Shown here piece by piece: positions 1 to 8,124 of a stretch of DNA of 64,000 nucleotides. The position numbers and the translations under genes are program-made. Under the pieces are notes generated by a model, which saw only the letters and a program-made list of their open reading frames with translations, ran no database searches and was not told the origin of the DNA. This DNA comes from Oligoflexus sp. GTDB lineage: Bacteria > Bdellovibrionota_B > Oligoflexia > Oligoflexales > Oligoflexaceae. How positions within the stretch are numbered: the first letter of the stretch is position 1; each line of letters opens with the position of its first letter. Where the stretch lies: the NCBI GenBank assembly GCA_014378195.1, contig JACMOC010000008.1, positions 124,001 to 188,000 of the forward strand. Direction: 5' to 3'.

Positions 1-1
1 T

Positions 2-1114
2 TCGGTCGGCGGCAGCCTGATTCAGCATAAAAAAGAGCTTTTGCTGCATTCCGATATCGGCCCGGGGAGCCGCCTGCTCTACTTCACAACCTGTGGTTGG
101 ATGATGTGGAATTGGATGGCTTCCGCTCTCAGCACAGGGGCTTCGCTCGTCCTTTTTGAAGGCTCAATCACGCGTGATGCGTGCACCATCCTCTGGCGAA
201 CGGCGAGTGAGCAGAAGGTCACGAGCTTTGGCACGAGCGCAAAATTCATTGCAACGAGTATCAAAGAAAACGTTCATCCCGCGCGCGATTTCGATTGGGG
301 CGAGCTTCGCTCGATTCTTTCGACCGGATCGCCGCTCCTGCCCGAACATTTTTCCTGGGTCTATGCCGAGGTAAAAAAAGATCTCCACCTTGCCTCGATC
401 AGCGGCGGCACCGATATAGTCTCGTGTTTCATGCTGGGAAATCCCTGGTCCCCGGTTTATTCCGGTGAGATTCAAGGGCCGGGTCTCGGCATGGCTGTCG
501 AATGCTGGGATGATGAAGGTCGGTCTCTCCGGAACGAAAAAGGCGAGTTGGTATGCACCAAACCCTTCCCGGCGATGCCGATCGGCTTTTGGAACGATCC
601 AGAGCGTCTGAAGTATAAAGACAGCTATTTCACCTATTTTCCGAAAGTGGAAGTCTGGCGTCATGGTGATTTTATCGAAATCAACGATCACCTCGGGATC
701 ACGGTTTTTGGGCGCTCCGATGCGACTTTGAATCCCGGCGGCGTACGGATTGGGACGGCGGAAATCTATCGTCAGGTGGAGCAGATCGGAGCGGTCGTGG
801 ATTCTCTTGCGGTCTCCCATTCCCGCGAAGGGGATGCCGAAATGCTCTTGTTTGTGAAACTGAAAGAGGGGATCAATCTTTCGCCGGAACTGGATAATGA
901 GATCCGGATCTCGCTCCGCAAAAATCTCTCACCTCGTCACGTGCCAGCGGCGATTTATCAGGTCCGGGATATACCTTATACACGCAGCGGGAAAAAATTG
1001 GAGTTGGCCGTTACCCGCATCCTTCAGGACCGTGATCTGGATAATCAAACGGCGATAGCAAACCCTGAATGTCTCAGTGATTTTCGGACCATTGCGGCCC
1101 GGCTTCGTAGCTGA
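2..1114 (+). CDS. aacS: Acetoacetyl-CoA synthetase, C-terminal part (5' truncated by window edge)
   Basis: This is an acyl-adenylate-forming enzyme that activates acetoacetate to acetoacetyl-CoA with ATP in the cytoplasm. The frame is open from base 2, so the real start lies outside the window. The visible part begins in the phosphate-binding loop region (SVGGSLIQHKKE) followed by the family-typical YFTTCGWMMWNWM segment. A GRSDATLNPGGVRIGTAEIY stretch then matches the A8/hinge region of this subfamily, and a C-terminal TRSGKKLE motif carries the adenylation-domain lysine. The length seen (about 370 residues) fits the last half to two thirds of a roughly 650-residue enzyme. Its stop abuts the stop of the convergent TPR gene with no base between them. 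Confidence 0.9.
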   Translation, partial: SVGGSLIQHKKELLLHSDIGPGSRLLYFTTCGWMMWNWMASALSTGASLVLFEGSITRDACTILWRTASEQKVTSFGTSAKFIATSIKENVHPARDFDWGELRSILSTGSPLLPEHFSWVYAEVKKDLHLASISGGTDIVSCFMLGNPWSPVYSGEIQGPGLGMAVECWDDEGRSLRNEKGELVCTKPFPAMPIGFWNDPERLKYKDSYFTYFPKVEVWRHGDFIEINDHLGITVFGRSDATLNPGGVRIGTAEIYRQVEQIGAVVDSLAVSHSREGDAEMLLFVKLKEGINLSPELDNEIRISLRKNLSPRHVPAAIYQVRDIPYTRSGKKLELAVTRILQDRDLDNQTAIANPECLSDFRTIAARLRS

Positions 1115-2287
1115 TTATTTACCGAGGGCCTTGAGTCGCCTCAGGGCCTTGTCAAAATCAGGCTTCATGCTGAGGACCTGCTGATAGAAATACCGGGCGC
1201 TTTCGGGGTCATTGACCTTTTCTTTGGCGTAGCCGAGATTGAAAAGTATGCGGTGATCGTTGGGTCTGATCTTAAGCGCAGCTTGATATTTGTCGATTCC
1301 CTCCTGATATTTCCCCAGTTTTACGTAAGTCATTCCTAACGAATTGAGGGTACTTACGTCACCTTCATCCAGATCAAGTGACTTTTCGAAGTTTTTCATA
1401 GCCGAATCGTAGTCTTCTTGAATCATATAGAGGCGCCCGAGGCCTTTATAAGCCTGTGCGAGCTTTGGCGAGAGTCGGATCGTCTTTTTGAAAAATATTT
1501 CGGAACTGGCATAATCCTCCTCTTCCAGATGAGCTTTGGCGAGGATCAGGGTGTATTTGGGGTTTTGCGAACTGATTTCATGGGCTTTGGATGTATATTC
1601 AACGAGTTCGCGTACAGGTCCTCGGATCGCCAGCATCTCGATCAGCTCGCGCAGAGCATCAACGTAGTCGGGATTCATATCGATGGCACGCTTCAGAAGC
1701 TCGATGGCTTTGGTCTGATCACCCCTTTTGTCGGTGATAAGCGCCAGGCCGTGCCAGGCACGGGCCGAAAGCGGGGATAGCGCAATGATCTTATTATAGA
1801 GCTCCTCCGCGAGATCCAGCTCGTCTGTTTCGAAGAGACCCTGAGCGTCCAGGATAGACTTATTGATGGTTGTCGGAACGTTTTGAACCTTGAGGACGTT
1901 TAGGACAGCTTCGCGAAATTCCTCATAACTAAAAGGCTTCAATAAATACCCATCGACTCCGACCTCGCTGGCGAGAACCACATCACGCTTCAAATTCTCA
2001 ACGGAAAGCAGCAAAAAAGGTACGGTCTGGAAACGGCTGTTTTCCCGGATCTCGCGGCAAAACTGGATCCCGTTGGTCTGTTTTAGGCTCCATTCACAAA
2101 TCAGGAGGCCGGCGTCCACTGTCAGGAGGGCTACCTTTGCCTCTTTCACGGAGGAGACAAACTTGAAGTTTGAGATCTTCAGATTGCTCAAAAAGCCCTT
2201 GATGGAGTTCCGGTAATTGAGGGTAGGCTCGATTATCAGGACCGTTTTCTCCCCCAGGATCTCCTTCGGCGACAGGCTTTTTTTCAT
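1115..2287 (-). CDS. Degenerate receiver domain fused to TPR repeats
   Basis: A 390-residue cytoplasmic protein. Residues about 14-132 have a response-regulator receiver fold pattern, with the conserved lysine at K117 (YLLKPF) and S95 at the Thr/Ser switch position. The normal phospho-acceptor aspartate is replaced by glutamate (E65 in ICEWSLK), and the acidic pocket reads E20-P21 instead of a double acid. From about residue 150 to the end there are at least six TPR-like 34-residue units (for example residues near ARAWHGLALI, AQAYKGLGRLY, VSTLNSLGMTY). This looks like a pseudo-receiver that is not phosphorylated, coupled to a protein-interaction scaffold. The partner is unknown and there is no histidine kinase beside it. 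Confidence 0.85.
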   Translation of the reverse strand: MKKSLSPKEILGEKTVLIIEPTLNYRNSIKGFLSNLKISNFKFVSSVKEAKVALLTVDAGLLICEWSLKQTNGIQFCREIRENSRFQTVPFLLLSVENLKRDVVLASEVGVDGYLLKPFSYEEFREAVLNVLKVQNVPTTINKSILDAQGLFETDELDLAEELYNKIIALSPLSARAWHGLALITDKRGDQTKAIELLKRAIDMNPDYVDALRELIEMLAIRGPVRELVEYTSKAHEISSQNPKYTLILAKAHLEEEDYASSEIFFKKTIRLSPKLAQAYKGLGRLYMIQEDYDSAMKNFEKSLDLDEGDVSTLNSLGMTYVKLGKYQEGIDKYQAALKIRPNDHRILFNLGYAKEKVNDPESARYFYQQVLSMKPDFDKALRRLKALGK

Positions 2288-2449
2288 AAAATCTCCAAAA
2301 CTTTGCGCTAGAGGGTCCAGCCGACGGGCAATCGAAAAAAAAATTCACTCATTTCCTCTGACCAGAATAACCTAAAAAATGCACGGAATGAGCTAAAATT
2401 CTTGCATACCCTCATTAAATTGATGTATCTCCAAATCTCACTTTCGTAA

Positions 2450-2514
2450 TTGGTGCATGAAGAGCAGCTTGATTTTTTCTGCTCATCTATCGTAATTTAT
2501 AGAACATGCACCAA
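2450..2514 (+). promoter_or_regulatory. Nested inverted repeats around the HU gene promoter
   Basis: A perfect 10-bp inverted repeat, TTGGTGCATG at 2450-2459 and CATGCACCAA at 2505-2514, encloses a second 6-bp pair, GAGCAG at 2462-2467 and CTGCTC at 2479-2484. A sigma-70-like promoter lies inside: TTGATT at 2469-2474 and TAATTT at 2493-2498 with an 18-base spacer. The arrangement suggests an operator or cruciform over the promoter of the abundant HU-like protein, possibly for autoregulation. The repeats are seen directly; the function is inferred. Confidence 0.5.
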
Positions 2515-2549
2515 CGCTCATTCTTATTTTTTTTGGAGGTCGAGATCCT

Positions 2550-2990
2550 ATGGCTAAGAAGAAAGCTAAAGTAAAGAAGGCTGCTGCTAAGGCAACTAAG
2601 AAACCAGCTGGCAAAGCCGCTCCTAAAGCTGCTAAGGCAAAAAAAGAGCCACGCGCTGCGGTTTCCGGTCCAAAATCTTTCGACAAAGTAAGCAAAGTCC
2701 GTACAAAGAGCCAAATCTTGGCTACTCTCTCGGATCAAACTGGCTTGACTAAGAAAGAAATTGGCGGCGTTTTCGAAAGCCTTGGTGCTTTGATTGGCAA
2801 TGACTTGACTAAAGGACCAGGAACTTTCACAGTTCCAGGCCTCATGAAAGTTACTGTTACCAAAAAACCAGCTACAAAAGCTCGTAAAGGTACAAATCCT
2901 TTCACAGGCGAAGAAATGACCTTCAAAGCTAAGCCTGCACGTAACGTTGTTAAAGTTCGTGCTCTTAAAGGTCTGAAAGACATGGTTTAG
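2550..2990 (+). CDS. HU-family DNA-binding protein with Lys/Ala-rich N-terminal tail
   Basis: A 146-residue nucleoid-associated protein. Residues 1 to about 45 are a histone-H1-like basic tail made of AKK, KKAAAK and KPAGKAAPKAA-type units. From about residue 50 comes the HU/IHF fold: the RTKSQILATLSDQTGLTKKE helices, a dimer core around FESLGALIGNDL, and a DNA-binding arm with GTNPFTGEEM where canonical HU has GRNPxTGE. A strong Shine-Dalgarno (TTGGAGG) precedes the ATG. It stands alone, with its own promoter region and a rho-independent terminator just downstream, as expected for a highly expressed chromatin protein. Codon use is plain and repetitive in the tail. It ends with a TAG stop, which shows that TAG terminates translation in this genome. 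Confidence 0.92.
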   Translation: MAKKKAKVKKAAAKATKKPAGKAAPKAAKAKKEPRAAVSGPKSFDKVSKVRTKSQILATLSDQTGLTKKEIGGVFESLGALIGNDLTKGPGTFTVPGLMKVTVTKKPATKARKGTNPFTGEEMTFKAKPARNVVKVRALKGLKDMV

Positions 2991-3044
2991 TCTTTAGACT
3001 AAGCTTTGACCCCTAGTCGCTTACGCGGCTCAGGGTCTTAATAG

Positions 3045-3068
3045 AGCGGCCATCTGGCCGCTTTTTTT
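3045..3068 (+). terminator. Rho-independent terminator after the HU gene
   Basis: A 7-bp GC-rich stem, AGCGGCC at 3045-3051 and GGCCGCT at 3056-3062, with loop ATCT, followed by a T run to 3068. It sits between the HU gene and the convergent folK gene. Confidence 0.85.
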
Positions 3069-3074
3069 ATGGCT

Positions 3075-3542
3075 TCAGCCGAACTTTTTCCACAGTTCGG
3101 CGAGTGTTGCATGGGCTTCGGGATGGACCCATGTCCCTGCGATTTCGGCGGCAGGAGCAAGCACAAAAGCTCTTTTTAAAGCCTCGGGATGGGGGATAAT
3201 GAGGCTCTCACTGCGATACACGGGGTAATCCCTGACCTTGTCCTTCCAGAGAATAATATCGCAGTCAATCGTGCGATTTCCCCAATGTTCCATCCGCACC
3301 CGACCCAAGTCCGTTTCAATTTTGAGCAGTTGAGTCAGAAGAGCTTCGGGCTCGAGTATGGATTCGCACATCAGGACCGTATTGAAAAAAGCCTGGTCCG
3401 CCGCTCCAATCGGTTCCGATTCCAGGATCTTAGCCATTGCCAGGACCTTGCCACACTGAGATTGAATAGCCGCACGCGCGCACTCAATATAGTATTTACG
3501 ATCGCCCAGGTTGGACCCGAGGGCTATAAGATAGGTATTCAT
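3075..3542 (-). CDS. folK: 2-amino-4-hydroxy-6-hydroxymethyldihydropteridine pyrophosphokinase
   Basis: HPPK transfers pyrophosphate from ATP to 6-hydroxymethyl-7,8-dihydropterin in folate synthesis. The protein is 155 residues, the usual size. It starts with the family signature IALGSNLGDR, continues with the FFNTVL substrate-binding segment, then has the RTIDCDIILW motif that carries the two magnesium-binding aspartates, and the IIPHPEALKRAFVLAPAAEI motif. It is a single-domain enzyme with no adjacent folP or folB in the window. It faces the HU gene convergently and is divergent from the HAD phosphatase gene at 3620. Confidence 0.93.
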   Translation of the reverse strand: MNTYLIALGSNLGDRKYYIECARAAIQSQCGKVLAMAKILESEPIGAADQAFFNTVLMCESILEPEALLTQLLKIETDLGRVRMEHWGNRTIDCDIILWKDKVRDYPVYRSESLIIPHPEALKRAFVLAPAAEIAGTWVHPEAHATLAELWKKFG

Positions 3543-3619
3543 TTCAAGAACCTTCCGCTTTCAAGATCAGTCATATTAGGTAGATCCGATCGTTAGCGCA
3601 AAGAATTTATGGCGGAAAC

Positions 3620-4462
3620 ATGCAATATCTTTACAATCTTGACTCCTTGGTCGATCGTTACGAAGGCTTTCTTTTTGATGCTTATGGCGTGTTATATGAT
3701 GGCAAAGGCCTCATAGAAAAATGCGTGAAAGCCTGGACTATGCTGAAGGATCGCGGCAAACCTTGCTGGGTCCTGACCAACGGAAGTTCCCGTACCTTAG
3801 ACGAAACAGTCAGCATGTATCGACGGCTTGGTTTGAGCCTTGATCCCACCGAAATCATCAATTCCGCTTCGCTTTTACGCGGCTATTTTTCCGAAAAAAG
3901 TCTGATCGGGAGTCGCACAGCGGTTCTAGGAACCAAAAGTTCGGCTCTCTATGTGGAGGAAGCGGGTGGTATCGTTGTTGATCCTCTTACGACGGATGAT
4001 TATTCCGTCGTCGTTATGGCCAATCAAACGGATTTTCCTCTGCTCGAAACATTGGAGGCCGTGCTTTCACTCGTTATCACGCGGATAGAAGCGGCTGAGC
4101 CTATTCATCTCATATTGACCAATCCCGACCTTATTTATCCGCACCAAACACGGCGCTTTGGGATAACCGCAGGCAGTTTTGCTCTCCTTTTAGAGGCAGC
4201 TCTCACAGCGCGACTTGGTCCATCGGCGCCTGTTTTCGAAAAACTTGGCAAACCATTTCCGCGGATTTTCAACGAAGCGATTAAAAAAGCGGGAACCGCA
4301 AAACTTCTGATGGTCGGCGATCAACTGGAAACTGATATTCGCGGTGCGCAAACCGTGGGTCTCGACAGTGTTTTAGTGGGAACTGGCATGATTCGTGTCG
4401 ACCGGTGGAAACCGGCGCCTGATGACCCAATGCCTACATTTATTCTGCCTGAATGGAGGTAA
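3620..4462 (+). CDS. HAD-IIA family hydrolase (NagD-like)
   Basis: A 280-residue cytoplasmic phosphatase of the haloacid dehalogenase superfamily, subclass IIA. Motif I is FDAYGVLYDG (nucleophile Asp in DAYG), motif II is LTNGSSRT, and the C-terminal motif III/IV region reads LGKPFPRIFNEAIK then MVGDQLETDIRGA. The cap domain lies between motifs II and III, as in NagD-like enzymes that dephosphorylate nucleotides or sugar phosphates; the substrate cannot be read from sequence. Only three bases separate its stop from the PdxA gene, so the two are probably co-transcribed together with the UvrA gene. Confidence 0.85.
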   Translation: MQYLYNLDSLVDRYEGFLFDAYGVLYDGKGLIEKCVKAWTMLKDRGKPCWVLTNGSSRTLDETVSMYRRLGLSLDPTEIINSASLLRGYFSEKSLIGSRTAVLGTKSSALYVEEAGGIVVDPLTTDDYSVVVMANQTDFPLLETLEAVLSLVITRIEAAEPIHLILTNPDLIYPHQTRRFGITAGSFALLLEAALTARLGPSAPVFEKLGKPFPRIFNEAIKKAGTAKLLMVGDQLETDIRGAQTVGLDSVLVGTGMIRVDRWKPAPDDPMPTFILPEWR

Positions 4463-4465
4463 ATC

Positions 4466-5443
4466 ATGCTCGTCATTACTCTCGGTGATCCTCATAGCAT
4501 CAGTATTGAGTGCCTCCTTGGGCTCGAGAATTCATGGGCAAAAAGCGTTTGCGGGCCAGTGGTCGTGGTAGGGGCTTATGAGCAATGGCTCCAGCAGGTT
4601 AAAGAGTTGAAAGGCGCTGTGCTGCTCTTTCATACCATAAAAAGCTGGGACGAAGTCCAAGGTGCGGGCCTTTATTTTCTCGATATCGCACCGGGTCAAT
4701 ATCAAGGATCACCAGCCGCGCTCAGTGTTTTGGATCGCGGCACTATCGCAACGCGTACTCTCGAATCCCTTCGTCAGCTCAAAATTCCGGCAGGCGAACG
4801 ATTAGCCGTCGTAACGGCGCCAATTGATAAATTTGTGTGTGCGCAAGCCGGCTTTTTGTTTACCGGTCAGACCGAATTTTTCTGCGATTTGTGGCAGGAC
4901 AAGGGAATTATGATCCTGGCAGGTCCCAAGCTTCGGGTCGCATTAGCGACAAATCATGTTCGGCTCCACGATGTCACGCCTTTGATCACTACCGACCTGA
5001 TAGCCGAGAAATTGGCAAAATTGAGCGAAAGTCTGCAGAAAATCCTCAAAATCGAGGCGCCGCGTATCGCCGTCGCTGCCCTCAATCCGCATGCTGGGGA
5101 CGGGGGGCTTTTCGGTCGGGAGGATGAGCTCATCATTGCACCCGCGGTCGAGCGTATGAGAAAACTAGGGATGAACGTGGTCGGACCCAAACCCGCCGAC
5201 ACGATTTTTTTCCAGGCTTGGCTCGGAACCTATGATGCGGTCTTGGCCATGTACCACGATCAAGGACTCGGACCCTTGAAATCCCTGCATTTTTACGATG
5301 CGGTGAATATTTCCGGAGGTCTACCGCATCTTCGTATTTCGCCTGATCATGGGCCGGCTGGTGAACTTTACGGCAAAAATCTCGCGAAAGACGACAGTTT
5401 TCGACTTTCATTGGAACATGCTCAACGCTACTTAGGATGGTGA
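4466..5443 (+). CDS. pdxA: 4-hydroxythreonine-4-phosphate dehydrogenase (PdxA)
   Basis: PdxA oxidises 4-phosphohydroxy-L-threonine with NAD(P)+ in the DXP-dependent pyridoxal phosphate pathway. At 325 residues it has the usual length. Diagnostic stretches are the opening ITLGDPHSIS, TAPIDKF (normally TxPxxK), TGQTEF, ALNPHAGDGGLFGRE (metal-binding His), GPKPADTIF, AMYHDQGLGPLK (metal-binding His) and GLPHLRISPDHGPAGEL. The opening is diverged (IS.E where GEP/GIGPE is usual). It lies between a HAD phosphatase and a UvrA-type ATPase with overlapping or near-overlapping ends. No pdxJ is present in the window. Confidence 0.9.
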   Translation: MLVITLGDPHSISIECLLGLENSWAKSVCGPVVVVGAYEQWLQQVKELKGAVLLFHTIKSWDEVQGAGLYFLDIAPGQYQGSPAALSVLDRGTIATRTLESLRQLKIPAGERLAVVTAPIDKFVCAQAGFLFTGQTEFFCDLWQDKGIMILAGPKLRVALATNHVRLHDVTPLITTDLIAEKLAKLSESLQKILKIEAPRIAVAALNPHAGDGGLFGREDELIIAPAVERMRKLGMNVVGPKPADTIFFQAWLGTYDAVLAMYHDQGLGPLKSLHFYDAVNISGGLPHLRISPDHGPAGELYGKNLAKDDSFRLSLEHAQRYLGW

Positions 5444-5445
5444 AC

Positions 5446-7974
5446 ATGGAACGGAATACGATCGAAATCAGAGGCGCCCACGAACACAACCTCAAACACA
5501 TCGACGTGAGTATCCCAAGGCAGATGATCACAGTGGTGACGGGCGTGAGTGGATCGGGGAAAAGTTCGCTCGCTTTCGACACGATACTGGCGGAGGCGAA
5601 CCGTCGGTTTTTCTACACTTTATCCCACTATTCCCGGCAGTTTCTGGACCTCGGCGCCAGACCCGCGTTGCGCAGTGCGAGCGGATTGTCGCCGGCGATC
5701 GCTCTCGCCCAAAACGAAACGCAGGCATCCGTGCGTGCGACCGTCGCCAGTCTCAGCGATATTGGGGAAATGCTTGGCGTACTTTTTGCGCGTTTTGCCG
5801 AGAAAAGATGTCCAACTCATGATCTGCCGACCGAGGCCCGTAGTCTCGATGAAATCGTCAGCTTTACGAAGAGCCAGTATTTTGGACGAACGATTGCCGT
5901 GACGGTTACGGTTGCCGATCAGAAAAAAGGGCAGTTCAAAAAGCAGCTCGAAGGTTTTGTCAAAAAAGGCTACAGCAAGGCTTTCATCGACGGTAAACTC
6001 ACTGATATCGATCCGGTGCCAAACCTTGCAAAAGACGAGAAACACGACATCGCGTTAATTGTTGATTCATTAAAAGTGGATCCCAGTAAAGAGCAAAGGC
6101 TGAGGCGATCGATAGAGACATCGCTCGCACTTGGCGAAGGTCTCGCCTGTATTCACTCTGTTGATTCCAAGGGCAAATTGGAATCCCGTTCGGGTCAGCA
6201 TTTGTCGCTCCAATCGGGCTGCCCGGTTTGTCATTTTGCATGGCCACGTCTTGATACAAGGCATTTTTCTCCCAACTCGCTCGGTCGCTGCGAAGTCTGT
6301 GACGGGCGCGGCATCATCATAGACGAGGAGGAGGATTCCAAATCGGACGATCATTTTGAGCCCGAGTCCTGCAAAAATTGTGCGGGGACCGGGCTCGATC
6401 CGAAACTCAAATCAGTCACGTTTCGTGGTCGTTCTATCCAAAAGTTTTATACCAGTACGATCAAAGATCTTTTTGAATTTGCGAGCGAGAGTATCGACAG
6501 CGCGGCTTCTGATTCTGCGGCGGTAAAACTCGTCCTGGAAACACTTTTGAACCATGCCCAGCGCATGATGGACATAGGTTTGGGGTATCTCCATCTCGGT
6601 CGCCGTATTCGGACTCTTTCCAATGGGGAAGCCCAACGTCTCCGTCTGAGCGCGATCCTCAACGAGCATCTCAGGGGTGTCCTTTATGTATTGGACGAAC
6701 CGAGTCAGGGCCTTCATCCTCGTGAAATCGATCGTCTTTGGAGAGCGATTGAACGCCTAAAAGCCCAGGGTAATACCGTCATTATCGTTGATCACGATCC
6801 GGATATGATGCGTCGAGCGGATTGGATTATCGATCTCGGTCCGGGCGGAGGTGTCGGAGGCGGAATGCTGCTTGCACAATTTGCTCCGAAAGATGCAAAA
6901 TCCTACGCAAAAGTCTCAGCCACGGCCGAACACCTGCATAGCCGGATGACTGCCGTGCGTGGGGCTCCCGTGAAACACAGTTTCAAAGAATTTGTGCAGA
7001 TCGACAAACCGCGCCTCAACAATTTGAAGATGAACAAGGTGCGGTTTCCACTCGGCGGCTTGACGGTTGTCAGTGGTGTGAGTGGCTCGGGAAAAAGCAG
7101 TTTAGTCCTAAAAACACTGTATTATAATATGCATTTGGAGATTGCGAGCAAGGTCCGGAACAAACCGAAAGCGAAAATCACGCCCTGGTCCTGTTCGGAT
7201 TTTAAAGGAGCGGAAAGCGTAGAATTTTGCACGATGATCTCGCGCAAGCCCATCGCCAAATCGTCGGTGAGTATGCCGGCAACCTATCTCGATATCTTCA
7301 CTGACCTCCGGAATCTTTTTGCCTCGCTTCCCGAAGCGCAGATTTACGGATTGAGCGCCTCCTCCTTTTCATTTTCTAATGATGAAGGACGCTGTCCCGA
7401 ATGCAAAGGGCGCGGAACTCTTACTCTGAGTATGAAGTTTCTTGCGGACGCCGAGATTCTCTGTCCACTTTGCCAAGGAAAACGCTACAAACCGCATCTG
7501 CTTGATATTCGATTTGGAGGACTTAACCTCTCGGAAGTCTTGAATTTATCGATAGGCGAGGCCTATGAACGGTTCAAAAACTTCCGGGCGATTGAACGGA
7601 AACTGGCGCCCGCCGTGGCGCTTGGACTTTCGTATCTAAAACTCGGGCAGCCTAGTTCGAGTCTTTCCGGGGGCGAGTCCCAAAGGCTCAAATTGGTGCC
7701 GTATCTGAGTAAACGAGTCCAGCCTGGTACTGTATTGCTTATGGACGAACCGACTGTCGGACTCCATTTCAAGGATGTTCAGCTCCTTATGGATCAGCTC
7801 CATAAGCTCGTGGTGCAGGGTGTTAGCATGGTCGTTATCGAACATGATCAACAGGTTATAGAGTCGGCGGACTGGCTCATAGAGCTGGGGCCCGAGTCGG
7901 GGGACGAAGGCGGGCAGCTCCTCTATGAGGGACCACCGCAAAACGTTCCGCCCGAGCTCCGCACCGGAGCCTAA
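5446..7974 (+). CDS. uvrA: UvrA-type excinuclease ABC subunit A lacking most of the insertion domain
   Basis: A DNA-damage-recognition ATPase with two ABC modules, about 842 residues against the usual roughly 940. The ATG at 5446 is preferred because AGGA sits 8 bases upstream; an ATG at 5437 is in frame. Module 1 has Walker A GVSGSGKSS, a UvrB-binding-like segment (QFKKQLEGFVKKGY, IALIVDSLKV), a zinc knuckle (CPVC...CEVC), an atypical signature LSNGEAQRL and Walker B YVLDEPSQGLHP. Module 2 has Walker A VSGVSGSGKSS, zinc module CPECKGRG...CPLCQGK, signature SSLSGGESQRL and Walker B LLMDEPTVGLH. Between the first zinc knuckle and CKNC only about 22 residues remain, where canonical UvrA has a roughly 110-residue insertion domain. 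It overlaps or abuts pdxA, so translational coupling is likely. Confidence 0.9.
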   Translation: MERNTIEIRGAHEHNLKHIDVSIPRQMITVVTGVSGSGKSSLAFDTILAEANRRFFYTLSHYSRQFLDLGARPALRSASGLSPAIALAQNETQASVRATVASLSDIGEMLGVLFARFAEKRCPTHDLPTEARSLDEIVSFTKSQYFGRTIAVTVTVADQKKGQFKKQLEGFVKKGYSKAFIDGKLTDIDPVPNLAKDEKHDIALIVDSLKVDPSKEQRLRRSIETSLALGEGLACIHSVDSKGKLESRSGQHLSLQSGCPVCHFAWPRLDTRHFSPNSLGRCEVCDGRGIIIDEEEDSKSDDHFEPESCKNCAGTGLDPKLKSVTFRGRSIQKFYTSTIKDLFEFASESIDSAASDSAAVKLVLETLLNHAQRMMDIGLGYLHLGRRIRTLSNGEAQRLRLSAILNEHLRGVLYVLDEPSQGLHPREIDRLWRAIERLKAQGNTVIIVDHDPDMMRRADWIIDLGPGGGVGGGMLLAQFAPKDAKSYAKVSATAEHLHSRMTAVRGAPVKHSFKEFVQIDKPRLNNLKMNKVRFPLGGLTVVSGVSGSGKSSLVLKTLYYNMHLEIASKVRNKPKAKITPWSCSDFKGAESVEFCTMISRKPIAKSSVSMPATYLDIFTDLRNLFASLPEAQIYGLSASSFSFSNDEGRCPECKGRGTLTLSMKFLADAEILCPLCQGKRYKPHLLDIRFGGLNLSEVLNLSIGEAYERFKNFRAIERKLAPAVALGLSYLKLGQPSSSLSGGESQRLKLVPYLSKRVQPGTVLLMDEPTVGLHFKDVQLLMDQLHKLVVQGVSMVVIEHDQQVIESADWLIELGPESGDEGGQLLYEGPPQNVPPELRTGA

Positions 7975-7994
7975 CTGTCAAAAGTTACAACAGA

Positions 7995-8020
7995 GCCTAG
8001 AATCTTTGCGGATTCTAGGC
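7995..8020 (+). terminator. Strong hairpin after the UvrA gene
   Basis: A perfect 10-bp inverted repeat, GCCTAGAATC at 7995-8004 and GATTCTAGGC at 8011-8020, with a 6-base loop. There is no clear T run after it on either strand, so it may act as a transcript-end stabiliser rather than a classic terminator. Confidence 0.45.
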
Positions 8021-8124
8021 CCTTCGCCTCGTATGATTCCCGTGAGTTAGCTGTGGCCCGCCCCTTGCTTTATTACTCTGTAGAATCTCAATCTCATCTA
8101 CAGCTGGTAAATGCGGAGTTGCAC

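Noticed and set aside
164..820. 218-residue minus-strand ORF opposite the acetoacetyl-CoA synthetase gene
   Set aside because: It lies wholly antisense to a clear conserved gene and has no ribosome site, signal or recognisable domain.
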